Source: Candidatus Hydrogenedentota bacterium
Lineage (GTDB): Bacteria > Hydrogenedentota > Hydrogenedentia > Hydrogenedentales > CAITNO01
Direction of reading: 5' to 3'
Length of the DNA stretch: 7,203 bases
Assembly (NCBI GenBank): GCA_011046175.1
Contig: DSBB01000453.1
Coordinates: 1 to 7,203 of the forward strand
The notes below the pieces were generated by a model. It did no database searches, was not told where the DNA came from, and worked only from the letters and a program-made list of their open reading frames with translations. A program made the translations under genes and the position numbers. The first letter of the stretch is position 1; each line of letters starts with the position of its first letter. Below, one piece after another: positions 1 to 6,202 of the stretch.

Positions 1-59
1 AAGCCCCCGCAAAGAAGAAAGCCCCCGCGAAGAAAAAGGCCGCCGCGAAAAAGAAGTAA
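1..59 (+). CDS. C-terminal tail of a lysine/alanine/proline-rich protein (5' end outside window)
   Basis: Reading from base 3, the frame gives APAKKKAPAKKKAAAKKK and then TAA at 57-59. The tail is a near-perfect repeat of an Ala/Pro-Ala unit followed by three lysines. Tails like this occur at the C-terminus of bacterial histone-H1-like proteins and of HU variants with extended tails, where they bind DNA non-specifically. They also occur on some ribosomal or RNA-associated proteins, so the body of the protein cannot be identified from here. The other two plus-strand frames are open over this short stretch, but only this frame gives the regular KKK pattern and a stop. It is the only plus-strand gene seen and it converges on purH. 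The reading frame is fairly secure; a DNA-binding role is inference. Confidence 0.65.
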   Translation, partial: APAKKKAPAKKKAAAKKK

Positions 60-210
60 TGCGGTAAAGCGCACAGCGCCACACTGCTTTTAGCGTCAGC
101 GCGTTTCTGCGACGGCCGATTTTCGGCTTGAGAGATGCGCTGATGCGAGTTGCCGTTCTGCTTCATGATGTTGTTGGCAACGGAGAAAAGAACGGCGGGC
201 GGTGTTTGGG
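60..210. other. Non-coding 3' region between convergent genes, with two competing stem-loops
   Basis: No credible gene lies here. The sequence can form GTTGCC (149-154) with GGCAAC (176-181), or alternatively GCCGTTCT (152-159) with AGAACGGC (189-196); the left arms overlap, so the two folds exclude each other. A small GCCGA/TCGGC hairpin sits just upstream, around 115-127. None has a T tract after it, so they are not obvious terminators. They may be ordinary 3'-UTR structure of the lysine-rich gene. Confidence 0.3.
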
Positions 211-270
211 GAAAGAAAATTCCCTGCGCCTCATGTAGATTGCATGGAGCGCAGGGCGTTTTTTATTTGT
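211..270. terminator. Strong Rho-independent terminator, probably bidirectional, shared by the convergent genes
   Basis: Arms CCCTGCGCCTCATG (222-235) and CATGGAGCGCAGGG (243-256) form a 14-position stem with one C-A mismatch and one G-T pair, around the loop TAGATTG. On the plus strand it is followed by CG and then TTTTTTATTTGTT (259-270 onward), a strong U tract. On the minus strand the stem is followed by AATTTTCTTTC (221 down to 211), a second U-rich tract. It starts about 28 bases after the purH stop and about 160 bases after the plus-strand stop at 59, so it can serve both transcripts. Confidence 0.85.
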
Positions 271-283
271 TGACTGGTGCGGG

Positions 284-1402
284 CTAATGGTGCGAGAAGC
301 AACGTTCCAGAGTGAATACCATGGTCGCGCCCTTTTCATTGCACGCGGCAATGGCATCGTAATCATTAACGCTGCCGCCGGGTTGCGCCAGCGCGGTTAC
401 ACCCGCGGCGGTCGCCGCGTCAACAGCGTCTCGGAATGGAAAAAAACCATCAGAGGCCATAACAGCGCCGTCAAGAGATTCTGAGCCTTTGTATTTCATC
501 TGCGCCTTATGTATTGCTTGTTGCACGGCGCCCACGCGGTCCTGTTCCCCTGTTCCAACAGCGAGGGTCTGGCCATTGCGCGCGATGACAACCCCGTTCG
601 AGCGCACATGAAGATTCACCCGCCACGCAAAAAGCAGGTCGTCCAGCTCCTGATTTGTCGGTTGCCGAGCAATGTCTATGCGTCCCTTCTTGGGATGATC
701 ATTATATGCGGGCACAAAATCGTTCGCCGATTTCAGCCGGGACAGGTAAGGCTGCGCCAATACGACCGATCCGTCGTCAAACACCTTGATTTCCCACGCG
801 TTTGGGGTGTCGTCCGTGTACTTGGGTAGTCCGCTGAACGCGGGGGTTTTCACAATGCGAATATCCTTATTGCGTTTGAAACGGGCGTGATCGTTGAATA
901 TGGCGAGCGCCGTCTCGGAAAAAGCGGGCGCCGCAACGCCCTCGACAATGGTTTGCATGATTTCCGTCGCCGTGTCCGCATCCACTTCCACGTTAAAGGC
1001 GACCACGCTTCCAAAGGCGGCTTGCGCGTCTGCGTCTCGGGCGCGTTGATATACCTCGGCCAGCGTCATGCCTTCCTGTTGTATGGCCGCGCCGGAAGGA
1101 TTACAGTGCTTCATCACGGTGCATGCGGGACGCTCCATGTATTTCAGTATTCCCAATGCATGGTGCATATCCTCGAGATTCGTCTGGGACAGCCCGCTCT
1201 TCCCGGTTTTCAACATGACATAAGCGCCCAACGCCAGTTGTGCGGCGCCTGTAGGCTTATAGAATGCGGCCGGTTGATGCGGGTTTGTGCCGTACCGCAG
1301 GTTCTCCACCTTTTCAAGCGTGCGTCCGAGCAACTCAATGGTTTCAGGAAACTGTCCCTCTGTACGGGTTCGATACATGGCCTTCAAATCTTTTTCCGAC
1401 AT
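284..1402 (-). CDS. purH: AICAR formyltransferase, stand-alone (PurH without the IMP cyclohydrolase domain)
   Basis: This enzyme transfers a formyl group from 10-formyltetrahydrofolate to AICAR, giving FAICAR, the penultimate step of de novo purine synthesis in the cytoplasm. The 372-residue product matches only the C-terminal transformylase part (AICARFT_IMPCHas family) of the usual bifunctional PurH of about 520 residues. Visible family motifs are LRYGTNPHQ (35-43); KHCNPSGAA (98-106), whose K98-H99 pair corresponds to the catalytic Lys-His of the family; DAQAAFGSVVAFN (125-137); RSNGVVIA (267-274); ASDGFFPFRDAVDAA (316-330); and QPGGSVNDYD (340-349). The N-terminal MGS-like IMP cyclohydrolase domain is absent, and nothing upstream encodes it. 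The ATG at 1402 is supported by AAAGGAG at 1411-1417, eight bases upstream, and the protein begins close to the first family motif, so this is a complete gene and not a truncated one. The stop is TAG at 284-286. A separate cyclohydrolase (PurJ- or PurO-type) would be needed elsewhere in the genome. Confidence 0.93.
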   Translation of the reverse strand: MSEKDLKAMYRTRTEGQFPETIELLGRTLEKVENLRYGTNPHQPAAFYKPTGAAQLALGAYVMLKTGKSGLSQTNLEDMHHALGILKYMERPACTVMKHCNPSGAAIQQEGMTLAEVYQRARDADAQAAFGSVVAFNVEVDADTATEIMQTIVEGVAAPAFSETALAIFNDHARFKRNKDIRIVKTPAFSGLPKYTDDTPNAWEIKVFDDGSVVLAQPYLSRLKSANDFVPAYNDHPKKGRIDIARQPTNQELDDLLFAWRVNLHVRSNGVVIARNGQTLAVGTGEQDRVGAVQQAIHKAQMKYKGSESLDGAVMASDGFFPFRDAVDAATAAGVTALAQPGGSVNDYDAIAACNEKGATMVFTLERCFSHH

Positions 1403-1435
1403 GATGGATTCTCCTTTATCGAATGAGCGTGTTTC

Positions 1436-1452
1436 ATTGTAGTGGGGGGGGG
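1436..1452 (-). promoter_or_regulatory. Possible purH -10 box directly beside a G9/C9 mononucleotide tract
   Basis: On the minus strand TACAAT (1441-1436) matches the sigma70 -10 consensus at five of six positions, and lies about 34 bases before the purH start codon. Two bases upstream is a run of nine C (nine G on the plus strand, 1444-1452), which would fall in the -10/-35 spacer. No good -35 box sits 16-18 bases upstream; GTGACG (1470-1465) lies 23 bases away. The promoter call is therefore weak. The G9 run itself is seen directly. Confidence 0.3.
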
Positions 1453-1567
1453 CGGGTCTTATTTCGTCACGACTCCTGCATATATTTCAGGCCGGTCGAG
1501 GTCGGTCGCATTCCCTTCAGAATTTAGGGCGCCTGTGCTTGTCGTTTCAGAAGACGCCGGCATCGCG

Positions 1568-2416
1568 CTATTCAGGCACAACGGCGCTGTAATTGGGGTC
1601 GGCGTTCAGCGCGCCTTCGCCCGACGCCCAGCGAATGTGCTCCTCCACGATCGCTTGGAATGCGGGGTGTTCCCAAACATCTTCACGATGTCCCATGCCA
1701 TTGTACAGGACGCGGCCCTCGCCAAAAGCGCGGCACCAGATCATGGGGTAGTCCGGAATATCGTACATGCGCTGCCTGCGGCCCTTGTCGCCGATTTCAA
1801 GCAACGCGAGCACGTGCATTGCGTCCTTGTTCAAATGGCGGAACAAATACCATTCATCCCGCAACGACCAAGTCTCGGGCAGCGAGGCGATGGCCGGATG
1901 CGCCGGGCTGACGTTGCGAATGGTTCCTTCAAATTGCGCGCCGTGCGTTACAAATTCGCCGCCCAGCATTTCAATGTAGGGGGTTGGCGTGTCGCCGCCG
2001 CTGCGGAACGAGTCTGTCGCCGAGTGAAAACCAATAAAGCCGCCGCCGCCGCGAATCCAATCAAACAGCGCCGCCGGTCCTTCTGCGGTCATGGGCGGAT
2101 TGCCGTCTTCGCCCGCTTCGGTGAGGACGCCTGACGTGTAGAAAATAACCACGTCGTAATTTTCGAGCGATGCCTTGTTAATCATGCTTGCGTCCTTGGT
2201 GCATGTGATTGCTCCGCCCATCTTTTCCACAATAGGAGTCATGATGCGTTCCACATGGCTTGTGCCGCTCGCGTCATTCTTGATGACGCCGTGCTCAAAT
2301 CCGGAGGATTTGGTCAGCAGCAGTACGCGCGGTTTTGAAGGCGCGTCGTCTGCAACGGCGCCGGGCAGCACACAAAAGATTAGTAACGCGGCCATGCCGA
2401 CAGGTGCGAAATTCAT
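1568..2416 (-). CDS. Secreted ThuA-like domain protein
   Basis: The 282-residue product begins with a signal peptide: a hydrophobic stretch at about 6-19, then GAVA|DD, with likely cleavage after Ala22. There is no lipobox-type cysteine at the cleavage point, so export to the periplasm or outside is expected. The mature part fits the ThuA-like family, which has a class I glutamine-amidotransferase-like fold. It shows a beta strand PRVLLLT (29-35) followed by SSGFEH, the segment NYDVVIFY (87-94), the glycine-rich turn with histidine GGGGFIGFHSATDSF (123-137), DEWY (187-190), and GMGHREDVW (240-248) near the end. ThuA was named for trehalose utilisation, but secreted members are common in Planctomycetes and Verrucomicrobia next to varied sugar or sulfatase genes, and their reaction is mostly unproven. 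No sugar-use genes are adjacent here. The ATG at 2416 is supported by CAGGAG (2426-2431) nine bases upstream. The gene stands between a terminator upstream and a 165-base gap before purH. Confidence 0.88.
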   Translation of the reverse strand: MNFAPVGMAALLIFCVLPGAVADDAPSKPRVLLLTKSSGFEHGVIKNDASGTSHVERIMTPIVEKMGGAITCTKDASMINKASLENYDVVIFYTSGVLTEAGEDGNPPMTAEGPAALFDWIRGGGGFIGFHSATDSFRSGGDTPTPYIEMLGGEFVTHGAQFEGTIRNVSPAHPAIASLPETWSLRDEWYLFRHLNKDAMHVLALLEIGDKGRRQRMYDIPDYPMIWCRAFGEGRVLYNGMGHREDVWEHPAFQAIVEEHIRWASGEGALNADPNYSAVVPE

Positions 2417-2467
2417 GATACGATTCTCCTGTTTGAAAGATTGTGCATATTGTCGCCATCTTCGGGC

Positions 2468-2506
2468 AAAAAAACAACACGCCCGAGCGGCGGAACCGTT
2501 CGGGCG
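2468..2506 (-). terminator. Rho-independent terminator after the membrane-anchored protein gene
   Basis: On the minus strand the arms CGCCCGA and TCGGGCG (2506-2500 and 2486-2480) pair perfectly, then after one A-C mismatch CGG pairs with CCG around the loop TTCCG. The stem is followed by TGTTGTTTTTTT (2479-2468). It begins 13 bases after the TAA at 2520-2522 and separates this gene from the ThuA-like gene downstream. Confidence 0.9.
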
Positions 2507-2519
2507 CGCCGGAGTACTC

Positions 2520-4316
2520 TTAATTTTCAGTCGCGCGCACGACGCTGATGCGGGTTGTCAGCCAGGAATCCTGCATCTCGCTAAAGAAACGCATATCCTT
2601 GAAAAGAGACGAAACAGTGGCTGCGACATCGGCGCCTTCCCGCGGCAGCGGATTGCCCGCCAGCGCCATCAACGGATCAACCAAGTCCACATATAATTCC
2701 GGCTTCAACAAAAGGGCTTGATAAACCGGCGTCTCCGGGTTAATGGGCGGTTCGAGGGATTCAAAGAAGCCGCTGGTCTTTTCATCTTTGATCAAGTCTA
2801 TAATTTCGCGGATGCCCGCATCGCTGTTTGAGACAATGATCACGTCGTCAACCATGGCAAAATAGAATTGAATGGGCGAGGGGAAATTAACCGCCTTAAT
2901 CCGAACATCACGGTAGGGATCGCCATGCGGCAGCTGCGGCGCCATCTGAAGGAACACGCTCGCCTGCTGGGGATTTTGCACTTCAACAAAAAGGAACATG
3001 GTCGGGAAATCAATCGGGTCCATGCCCGTCACGGCGAATGTGATTTCCTGGCCGAGCATCCCGAGCGCCGGCTTGCCGAACTGCAACCCCTGGGCAACGC
3101 CGGGTTGGTTGCGCAGTTCGTCGGGAAGATTCTTGAGATAGATGTCTTCTATTTGCGCCTTTGCTTCCGGCGTAATTAAAAGGGTCAGGAACGCAAGCGT
3201 GTTTTGCGGCAACAACTGCGCCCACCGCAAGGGACGGGCCGTTCCCATGGTTGTCAGAAGAGCGGGGTACATCTCCGTGTCTATCTTGGACTTAAGCTCG
3301 ATAACATCATCCCGAACGCTCAGGGTTAAAAGCATCGGATCGTTCGTGTCATTGGCGTACATGTCCTTAAGCTGCTGCATCTGCGTTTGCACGAAGAAGA
3401 CCGCCTCGGGCTGCACCTGTCCCAGCAGCGCGACAAACTTTTCGATGACAGGAACGAATTTGTCGCCGTAAATGAGCGCAGCCGCCTCGTGAACATCATC
3501 GGGCGGGCACGATTTCGAGCCGTACCGCAATTGGGCGGGCGCTTTCTCGCGGGCCGCCACTTGTTTGAGCATTTCAATGTCGTTGCCTATTGCGAGAACG
3601 CCGCCCGACAGGAAATAGCCGCCAATACCCTCATACAGGGTAATTGTGACATCCCCCGCGCTTTCTTCGTTCGTGGGAACGCCGGAGAGCATGTCGTTCG
3701 TCAGTTTTTTCAGGCACGCCTCGGCTTTTTCACCGTCAAGAACCGGAATAACCGCCACGGCTTTTGTCGAGGACATGTCCGGCAATGCCGACGGTGATTG
3801 CCTCGTGGCGGCGTCCAGCGCTTCCTGCGCAAGTTCGTCCAAATCAAGAAAAACCGCGGCGCCCTTCGCGCTGTCAATCCCCATGGCCGCAAGCACGGCG
3901 GCAAGATCGTCAGACTCTTCAACATCCATGTCTTTTGCCAGGTCACGGGCGATCAAACCAAGCTCTTCCGCCACATCCATCTCGTCGCCGAATATATCCT
4001 GCACCAATGGCGCCAGATTGGCAATAAGACTGGTCACCGGCGGAATACCGACGGACATTTGCGCATCATCAGGAACATACCGAAGCGCGTCAAGCGTCAG
4101 GGGTGCGTTCTCCGCAGCCGCAAAATCCGCCGCTTGAGGCTCGGGACGCGGCGGCGCCGCCGGTTTTTCAGCGGCGGTTTTCTCCGTTTTGGCGGGGGAT
4201 GTCTCCACCGGGCTCGTGACTCCGCCCGACATGTACATGTATGCGCCGGCGCCCGCAAGGGCGATTACCAGTATCAGCGCAAGCACCAAGGTTCTTGTTT
4301 GTTTCGGCTCTGCCAT
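2520..4316 (-). CDS. Membrane-anchored protein of unknown function, DUF3352-like layout
   Basis: I recognise no enzyme. The 598-residue product has a short basic N-terminus, one hydrophobic segment (about 9-29) that would act as an uncleaved membrane anchor, a Pro/Ala/Lys/Glu-rich linker (about 33-70), and a large acidic domain outside the membrane. There is no lipobox. The large part looks like two copies of one plan. Copy one has LRYVPDDAQMSV (78-89), then KAVAVIPVLDGEKAEACLKK (185-204), then YFLSGGVLAIGNDIEMLKQV (234-253). Copy two has LLPQNTLAFLTL (368-379), then MFLFVEVQNPQQASVFLQM (440-458), then FYFAMVDDVIIVSNSDAGIR (484-503). This alternation of a 'protein state is tolerable' strand pair and an 'is it active/visible' strand with helix resembles DUF3352-type proteins, common in planctomycetes and cyanobacteria; that family match is from memory and moderate. 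The ATG at 4316 is supported by GGGAG (4325-4329), eight bases upstream. It has its own candidate promoter (4474-4503) and terminator (2468-2506), so it is probably monocistronic. Confidence 0.8.
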   Translation of the reverse strand: MAEPKQTRTLVLALILVIALAGAGAYMYMSGGVTSPVETSPAKTEKTAAEKPAAPPRPEPQAADFAAAENAPLTLDALRYVPDDAQMSVGIPPVTSLIANLAPLVQDIFGDEMDVAEELGLIARDLAKDMDVEESDDLAAVLAAMGIDSAKGAAVFLDLDELAQEALDAATRQSPSALPDMSSTKAVAVIPVLDGEKAEACLKKLTNDMLSGVPTNEESAGDVTITLYEGIGGYFLSGGVLAIGNDIEMLKQVAAREKAPAQLRYGSKSCPPDDVHEAAALIYGDKFVPVIEKFVALLGQVQPEAVFFVQTQMQQLKDMYANDTNDPMLLTLSVRDDVIELKSKIDTEMYPALLTTMGTARPLRWAQLLPQNTLAFLTLLITPEAKAQIEDIYLKNLPDELRNQPGVAQGLQFGKPALGMLGQEITFAVTGMDPIDFPTMFLFVEVQNPQQASVFLQMAPQLPHGDPYRDVRIKAVNFPSPIQFYFAMVDDVIIVSNSDAGIREIIDLIKDEKTSGFFESLEPPINPETPVYQALLLKPELYVDLVDPLMALAGNPLPREGADVAATVSSLFKDMRFFSEMQDSWLTTRISVVRATEN

Positions 4317-4473
4317 GACGTGTTCTCCCGAAAAGGTTGGTTATATGACTGTAAATTCCGACTCGAAAACAGATCATCTGCGCTCGGTTCCGCATCGGTT
4401 CCCGCTTGCTGCTTTTTCCACAACATCCATACCTTTTGGAAACAAGCGCCCGCATACGCGTTTAACATGTTCC

Positions 4474-4503
4474 AGTATGAATGAAAACACCTTTCCGTGT
4501 CAA
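4474..4503 (-). promoter_or_regulatory. Candidate sigma70 promoter for the membrane-anchored protein gene
   Basis: On the minus strand a perfect -35 box TTGACA (4503-4498) is followed after 18 bases by CATACT (4479-4474), four of six to the -10 consensus. Transcription would start near 4467, giving a leader of about 150 bases before the ATG at 4316. No other gene starts nearby on this strand, which supports the assignment. Confidence 0.5.
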
Positions 4504-4726
4504 GAAAAGTTTCCACTCCCTGAAAACGCTGATCTATTCGGGTTACTTCTGAGTGCGCACGGAAAATATCTTTGGCAACAAACGCCGTCGCCTCGCACGA
4601 TTGCCATTCACCCCACCACACCCTCATAGACCCCCTATGCGTCTCATATGTCCTAAGGCGGGCGTTGTCCGCAACCCAGATTTGACTATTCTCTTGAACG
4701 TGGTTTCTGGCCGAGAAGATACTACG

Positions 4727-4777
4727 CTTCGTCCGGGACTTCGCCCGGAAGAAGTGGCGCCCTGCGGCGTAGCCGCA
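4727..4777. repeat. Tandem 12-mer forming a hairpin, followed by a second GC-rich hairpin
   Basis: Two imperfect direct copies, CTTCGTCCGGGA (4727-4738) and CTTCGCCCGGAA (4739-4750), lie head to tail. They also fold on themselves: CTTC (4727-4730) and TCCGGG (4732-4737) pair with CCCGGA (4744-4749) and GAAG (4751-4754), with a single G-A mismatch. Ten bases later TGCGGC (4763-4768) and GCCGCA (4772-4777) form a perfect six-pair stem with a three-base loop, followed by AAAAG. The pair looks like an extragenic palindromic element or a structured RNA. Copy number in the genome is unknown. Confidence 0.5.
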
Positions 4778-4837
4778 AAAAGTAATCCTTGCGCTCTTTA
4801 TGCTAACAAACGCAATTATATGAACAACATGCGGCAA

Positions 4838-4857
4838 GCTGACAAAAAATTGTCAGC
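4838..4857. repeat. Perfect inverted repeat, possible operator or RNA hairpin
   Basis: GCTGACAA (4838-4845) and TTGTCAGC (4850-4857) are perfect inverted copies separated by AAAA. There is no U tract directly after the stem on either strand, so it is not a normal terminator. The 8-4-8 symmetry would suit a dimeric repressor, but no divergent promoter is evident beside it. Function is unknown. Confidence 0.45.
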
Positions 4858-4878
4858 CGAGTGGTGTTAAGCGCCTAT

Positions 4879-4918
4879 AAAACAAAAGCGACGGCGCTGC
4901 ATCATGCAACGCCGCCGC
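4879..4918 (-). terminator. Strong Rho-independent terminator after the phosphofructokinase gene
   Basis: On the minus strand GCGGCGGCGTTGCA (4918-4905) pairs over all 14 positions with TGCAGCGCCGTCGC (4901-4888), using two G-T pairs, around the loop TGA. The stem is followed by TTTTGTTTT (4887-4879). It lies about 28 bases after the TAA of the phosphofructokinase gene. Confidence 0.92.
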
Positions 4919-4925
4919 CTTATAA

Positions 4926-4940
4926 GATGTTGAAAACATC
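4926..4940 (-). repeat. Small perfect hairpin between the phosphofructokinase stop and its terminator
   Basis: GATGTT (4926-4931) and AACATC (4935-4940) pair perfectly around a three-base loop, starting five bases after the stop codon at 4946-4948. It is AT-rich, has no U tract of its own and may simply protect the 3' end of the mRNA. Confidence 0.4.
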
Positions 4941-4945
4941 ATGCC

Positions 4946-6160
4946 TTACTTGTTCATGACCTTGTCTACAGGCGGCGCATCGAGGCGCTGCCATTCCGGA
5001 AGGGGTCCCGCCAGCGGGCGGGCGTACTTCAGAAAATCTTCGGTCACGTCGTTGCCCGCTTCGTTGATGAAGGCGTCCGGCATGACCGTGGAATGGCGCG
5101 CCACCGTATCCAACGGCGTCAGGAAATACGAGGGCACGTAATCGCCCGCGCGCTTGATGGCGACGGAGCCGTCGAGGTCGTGGTGAATGGCGTAATGCAC
5201 CGCCCGCTCGCCCACGGCGCGCGCTTCAATCTGATCAGTTTCGCTGACACAGCCGAGGAAACTGCGCTGCAGATAGCCGAGCGTGTCGGCGCGGACGCGC
5301 TTGGTCAGTTTGGATTCCTTGATCCACGCCGCGAGCAGGTCGCCCAGCGCGCCCGTGCCCGACAATTGCACGTTGCCGTGGGAATCCTTTTCGCCGCCGG
5401 TGAACTGCGACGCAATTGCCTCGCCGTTTTCGTCCACGATGCCTTCTGACACGGCAATCACGCAACGCCCGTATTTCTCGAACGCAGTTGTGACATCGGC
5501 CATGAATTTTTCTTTCGTGACGGCGCGCTCGGGCAGATAGATGAGATGCGGGCCGTCGTCCGGGTACTTGCGTCCGAGCGCCGCCGCCGCCGTCAAAAAG
5601 CCCGCATGACGTCCCATCACCACGCCGACATACACGCCGGGAATGGCGCGGTTGTCAAGATTCGCCCCCGCAAACGCCTGCGCCACGAACTTCGCCGCCG
5701 AGCCGTAGCCCGGGCAGTGGTCGGTGACCTTCAGGTCGTTGTCAATGGTTTTGGGCACGTGCATGACACGCAGCTCGTAGTTGTTGTCCGACGCCTGTTG
5801 ATTGACAATGCGGCAGGTGTCCGCGCTGTCGTTGCCGCCGCAATAGAAAAAATAGCGGATGCCGTGTGCCTTGCACACCTCGAAAATTTTCTTACAATAC
5901 GCCTCGTCCGGTTTGTCGCGCGTGGACAGCAGCCCGGACGACGGGGTGTTTGCCACCGCTTCCAGATTGGATGTGGTCTCTTCGGTGAGGTCCACCATGT
6001 TCTCGTTGATAATGCCGTTCACGCCGTATAACGCGCCGTAAACGCGGGTTACCTGCGGGAAACGACGTGCCTCGAGCACCACGCCCGCAACGCTTTGATT
6101 GATAACGGCAGTTGGTCCGCCACCCTGCGCGACCAACACCTTGCCTTCCAATTTCGACAT
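4946..6160 (-). CDS. pfp: 6-phosphofructokinase, probably pyrophosphate-dependent (group II, B2/XF0274-like)
   Basis: This cytoplasmic enzyme phosphorylates fructose 6-phosphate to fructose 1,6-bisphosphate; with PPi as donor the reaction is reversible and can serve glycolysis and gluconeogenesis. The 404-residue product has the phosphofructokinase landmarks in order: GGGPTAVIN (13-21), GGNDS (108-112), PKTIDND (136-142) with the catalytic base Asp140, MGRHAG (182-187), PER (210-212) and LGYLQRS (294-300). Two positions separate donor types: ATP enzymes have Gly in GGDGS and in PGTIDND, while PPi enzymes have Asp and Lys. Here they are Asp111 and Lys137, which points to PPi. The preceding residue, usually Asp, is Asn110. 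The length suits the roughly 400-residue B2 clade; that clade name is from memory. The ATG at 6160 is supported by AAGGAAG (6168-6174), seven bases upstream. The gene has its own promoter (6266-6295), a leader with a long hairpin, and a strong terminator (4879-4918), so it is likely monocistronic. Confidence 0.93.
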   Translation of the reverse strand: MSKLEGKVLVAQGGGPTAVINQSVAGVVLEARRFPQVTRVYGALYGVNGIINENMVDLTEETTSNLEAVANTPSSGLLSTRDKPDEAYCKKIFEVCKAHGIRYFFYCGGNDSADTCRIVNQQASDNNYELRVMHVPKTIDNDLKVTDHCPGYGSAAKFVAQAFAGANLDNRAIPGVYVGVVMGRHAGFLTAAAALGRKYPDDGPHLIYLPERAVTKEKFMADVTTAFEKYGRCVIAVSEGIVDENGEAIASQFTGGEKDSHGNVQLSGTGALGDLLAAWIKESKLTKRVRADTLGYLQRSFLGCVSETDQIEARAVGERAVHYAIHHDLDGSVAIKRAGDYVPSYFLTPLDTVARHSTVMPDAFINEAGNDVTEDFLKYARPLAGPLPEWQRLDAPPVDKVMNK

Positions 6161-6202
6161 GCTACACTTCCTTTTTATCTGTTTTTTCGGGGATGAAACA
6201 AG

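Larger units (their letters stand above)
4504..4878. other. Long intergenic stretch without a supported gene
   Basis: Together with the leader (4317-4473), this makes a gap of about 629 bases between the phosphofructokinase stop and the anchored protein start. Open frames exist on both strands (for example 4553-4870 plus, from a GTG, and 4274-4837 minus). Neither has a ribosome binding site, and neither product resembles a known family; the minus one also runs into the start of the neighbouring gene. No tRNA-like T-arm or other known RNA is seen. What the stretch does hold is a set of inverted repeats, listed separately at 4727-4777 and 4838-4857. Confidence 0.5.

Noticed and set aside
887..1426. 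179-codon plus-strand open frame
   Set aside because: It is antisense to purH, which carries clear catalytic motifs; the product has no recognisable domain.
1442..2134. 230-codon plus-strand open frame
   Set aside because: It lies opposite the ThuA-like gene, whose frame has a signal peptide, family motifs and a ribosome site; the plus frame is a shadow.
3798..4484. 228-codon plus-strand open frame
   Set aside because: It is antisense to the anchored-protein gene and its leader; the Arg/His-rich product is typical of a shadow frame.
4682..4710. TTGACT as a plus-strand promoter in the long gap
   Set aside because: No -10-like box lies 16-18 bases downstream and there is no plus-strand gene for it to serve.
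4274..4837. 187-codon minus-strand open frame in the long gap
   Set aside because: No ribosome binding site before its ATG, it overlaps the start of the supported anchored-protein gene in another frame, and its product is rich in Arg, His, Cys and Trp with no family resemblance.
4553..4870. 105-codon plus-strand open frame in the long gap
   Set aside because: It starts at a GTG without a Shine-Dalgarno, runs through two hairpins and a palindrome, and its product matches nothing I know.
4317..4945. tRNA, CRISPR array or insertion sequence in the long gap
   Set aside because: No T-arm or CCA-type end, no regularly spaced repeats, no transposase fragment and no terminal inverted repeats with target duplications.
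5546..6031. 161-codon plus-strand open frame
   Set aside because: It is antisense to the well-supported phosphofructokinase gene, and its Arg/Val/Ala-rich product is a GC-driven shadow.
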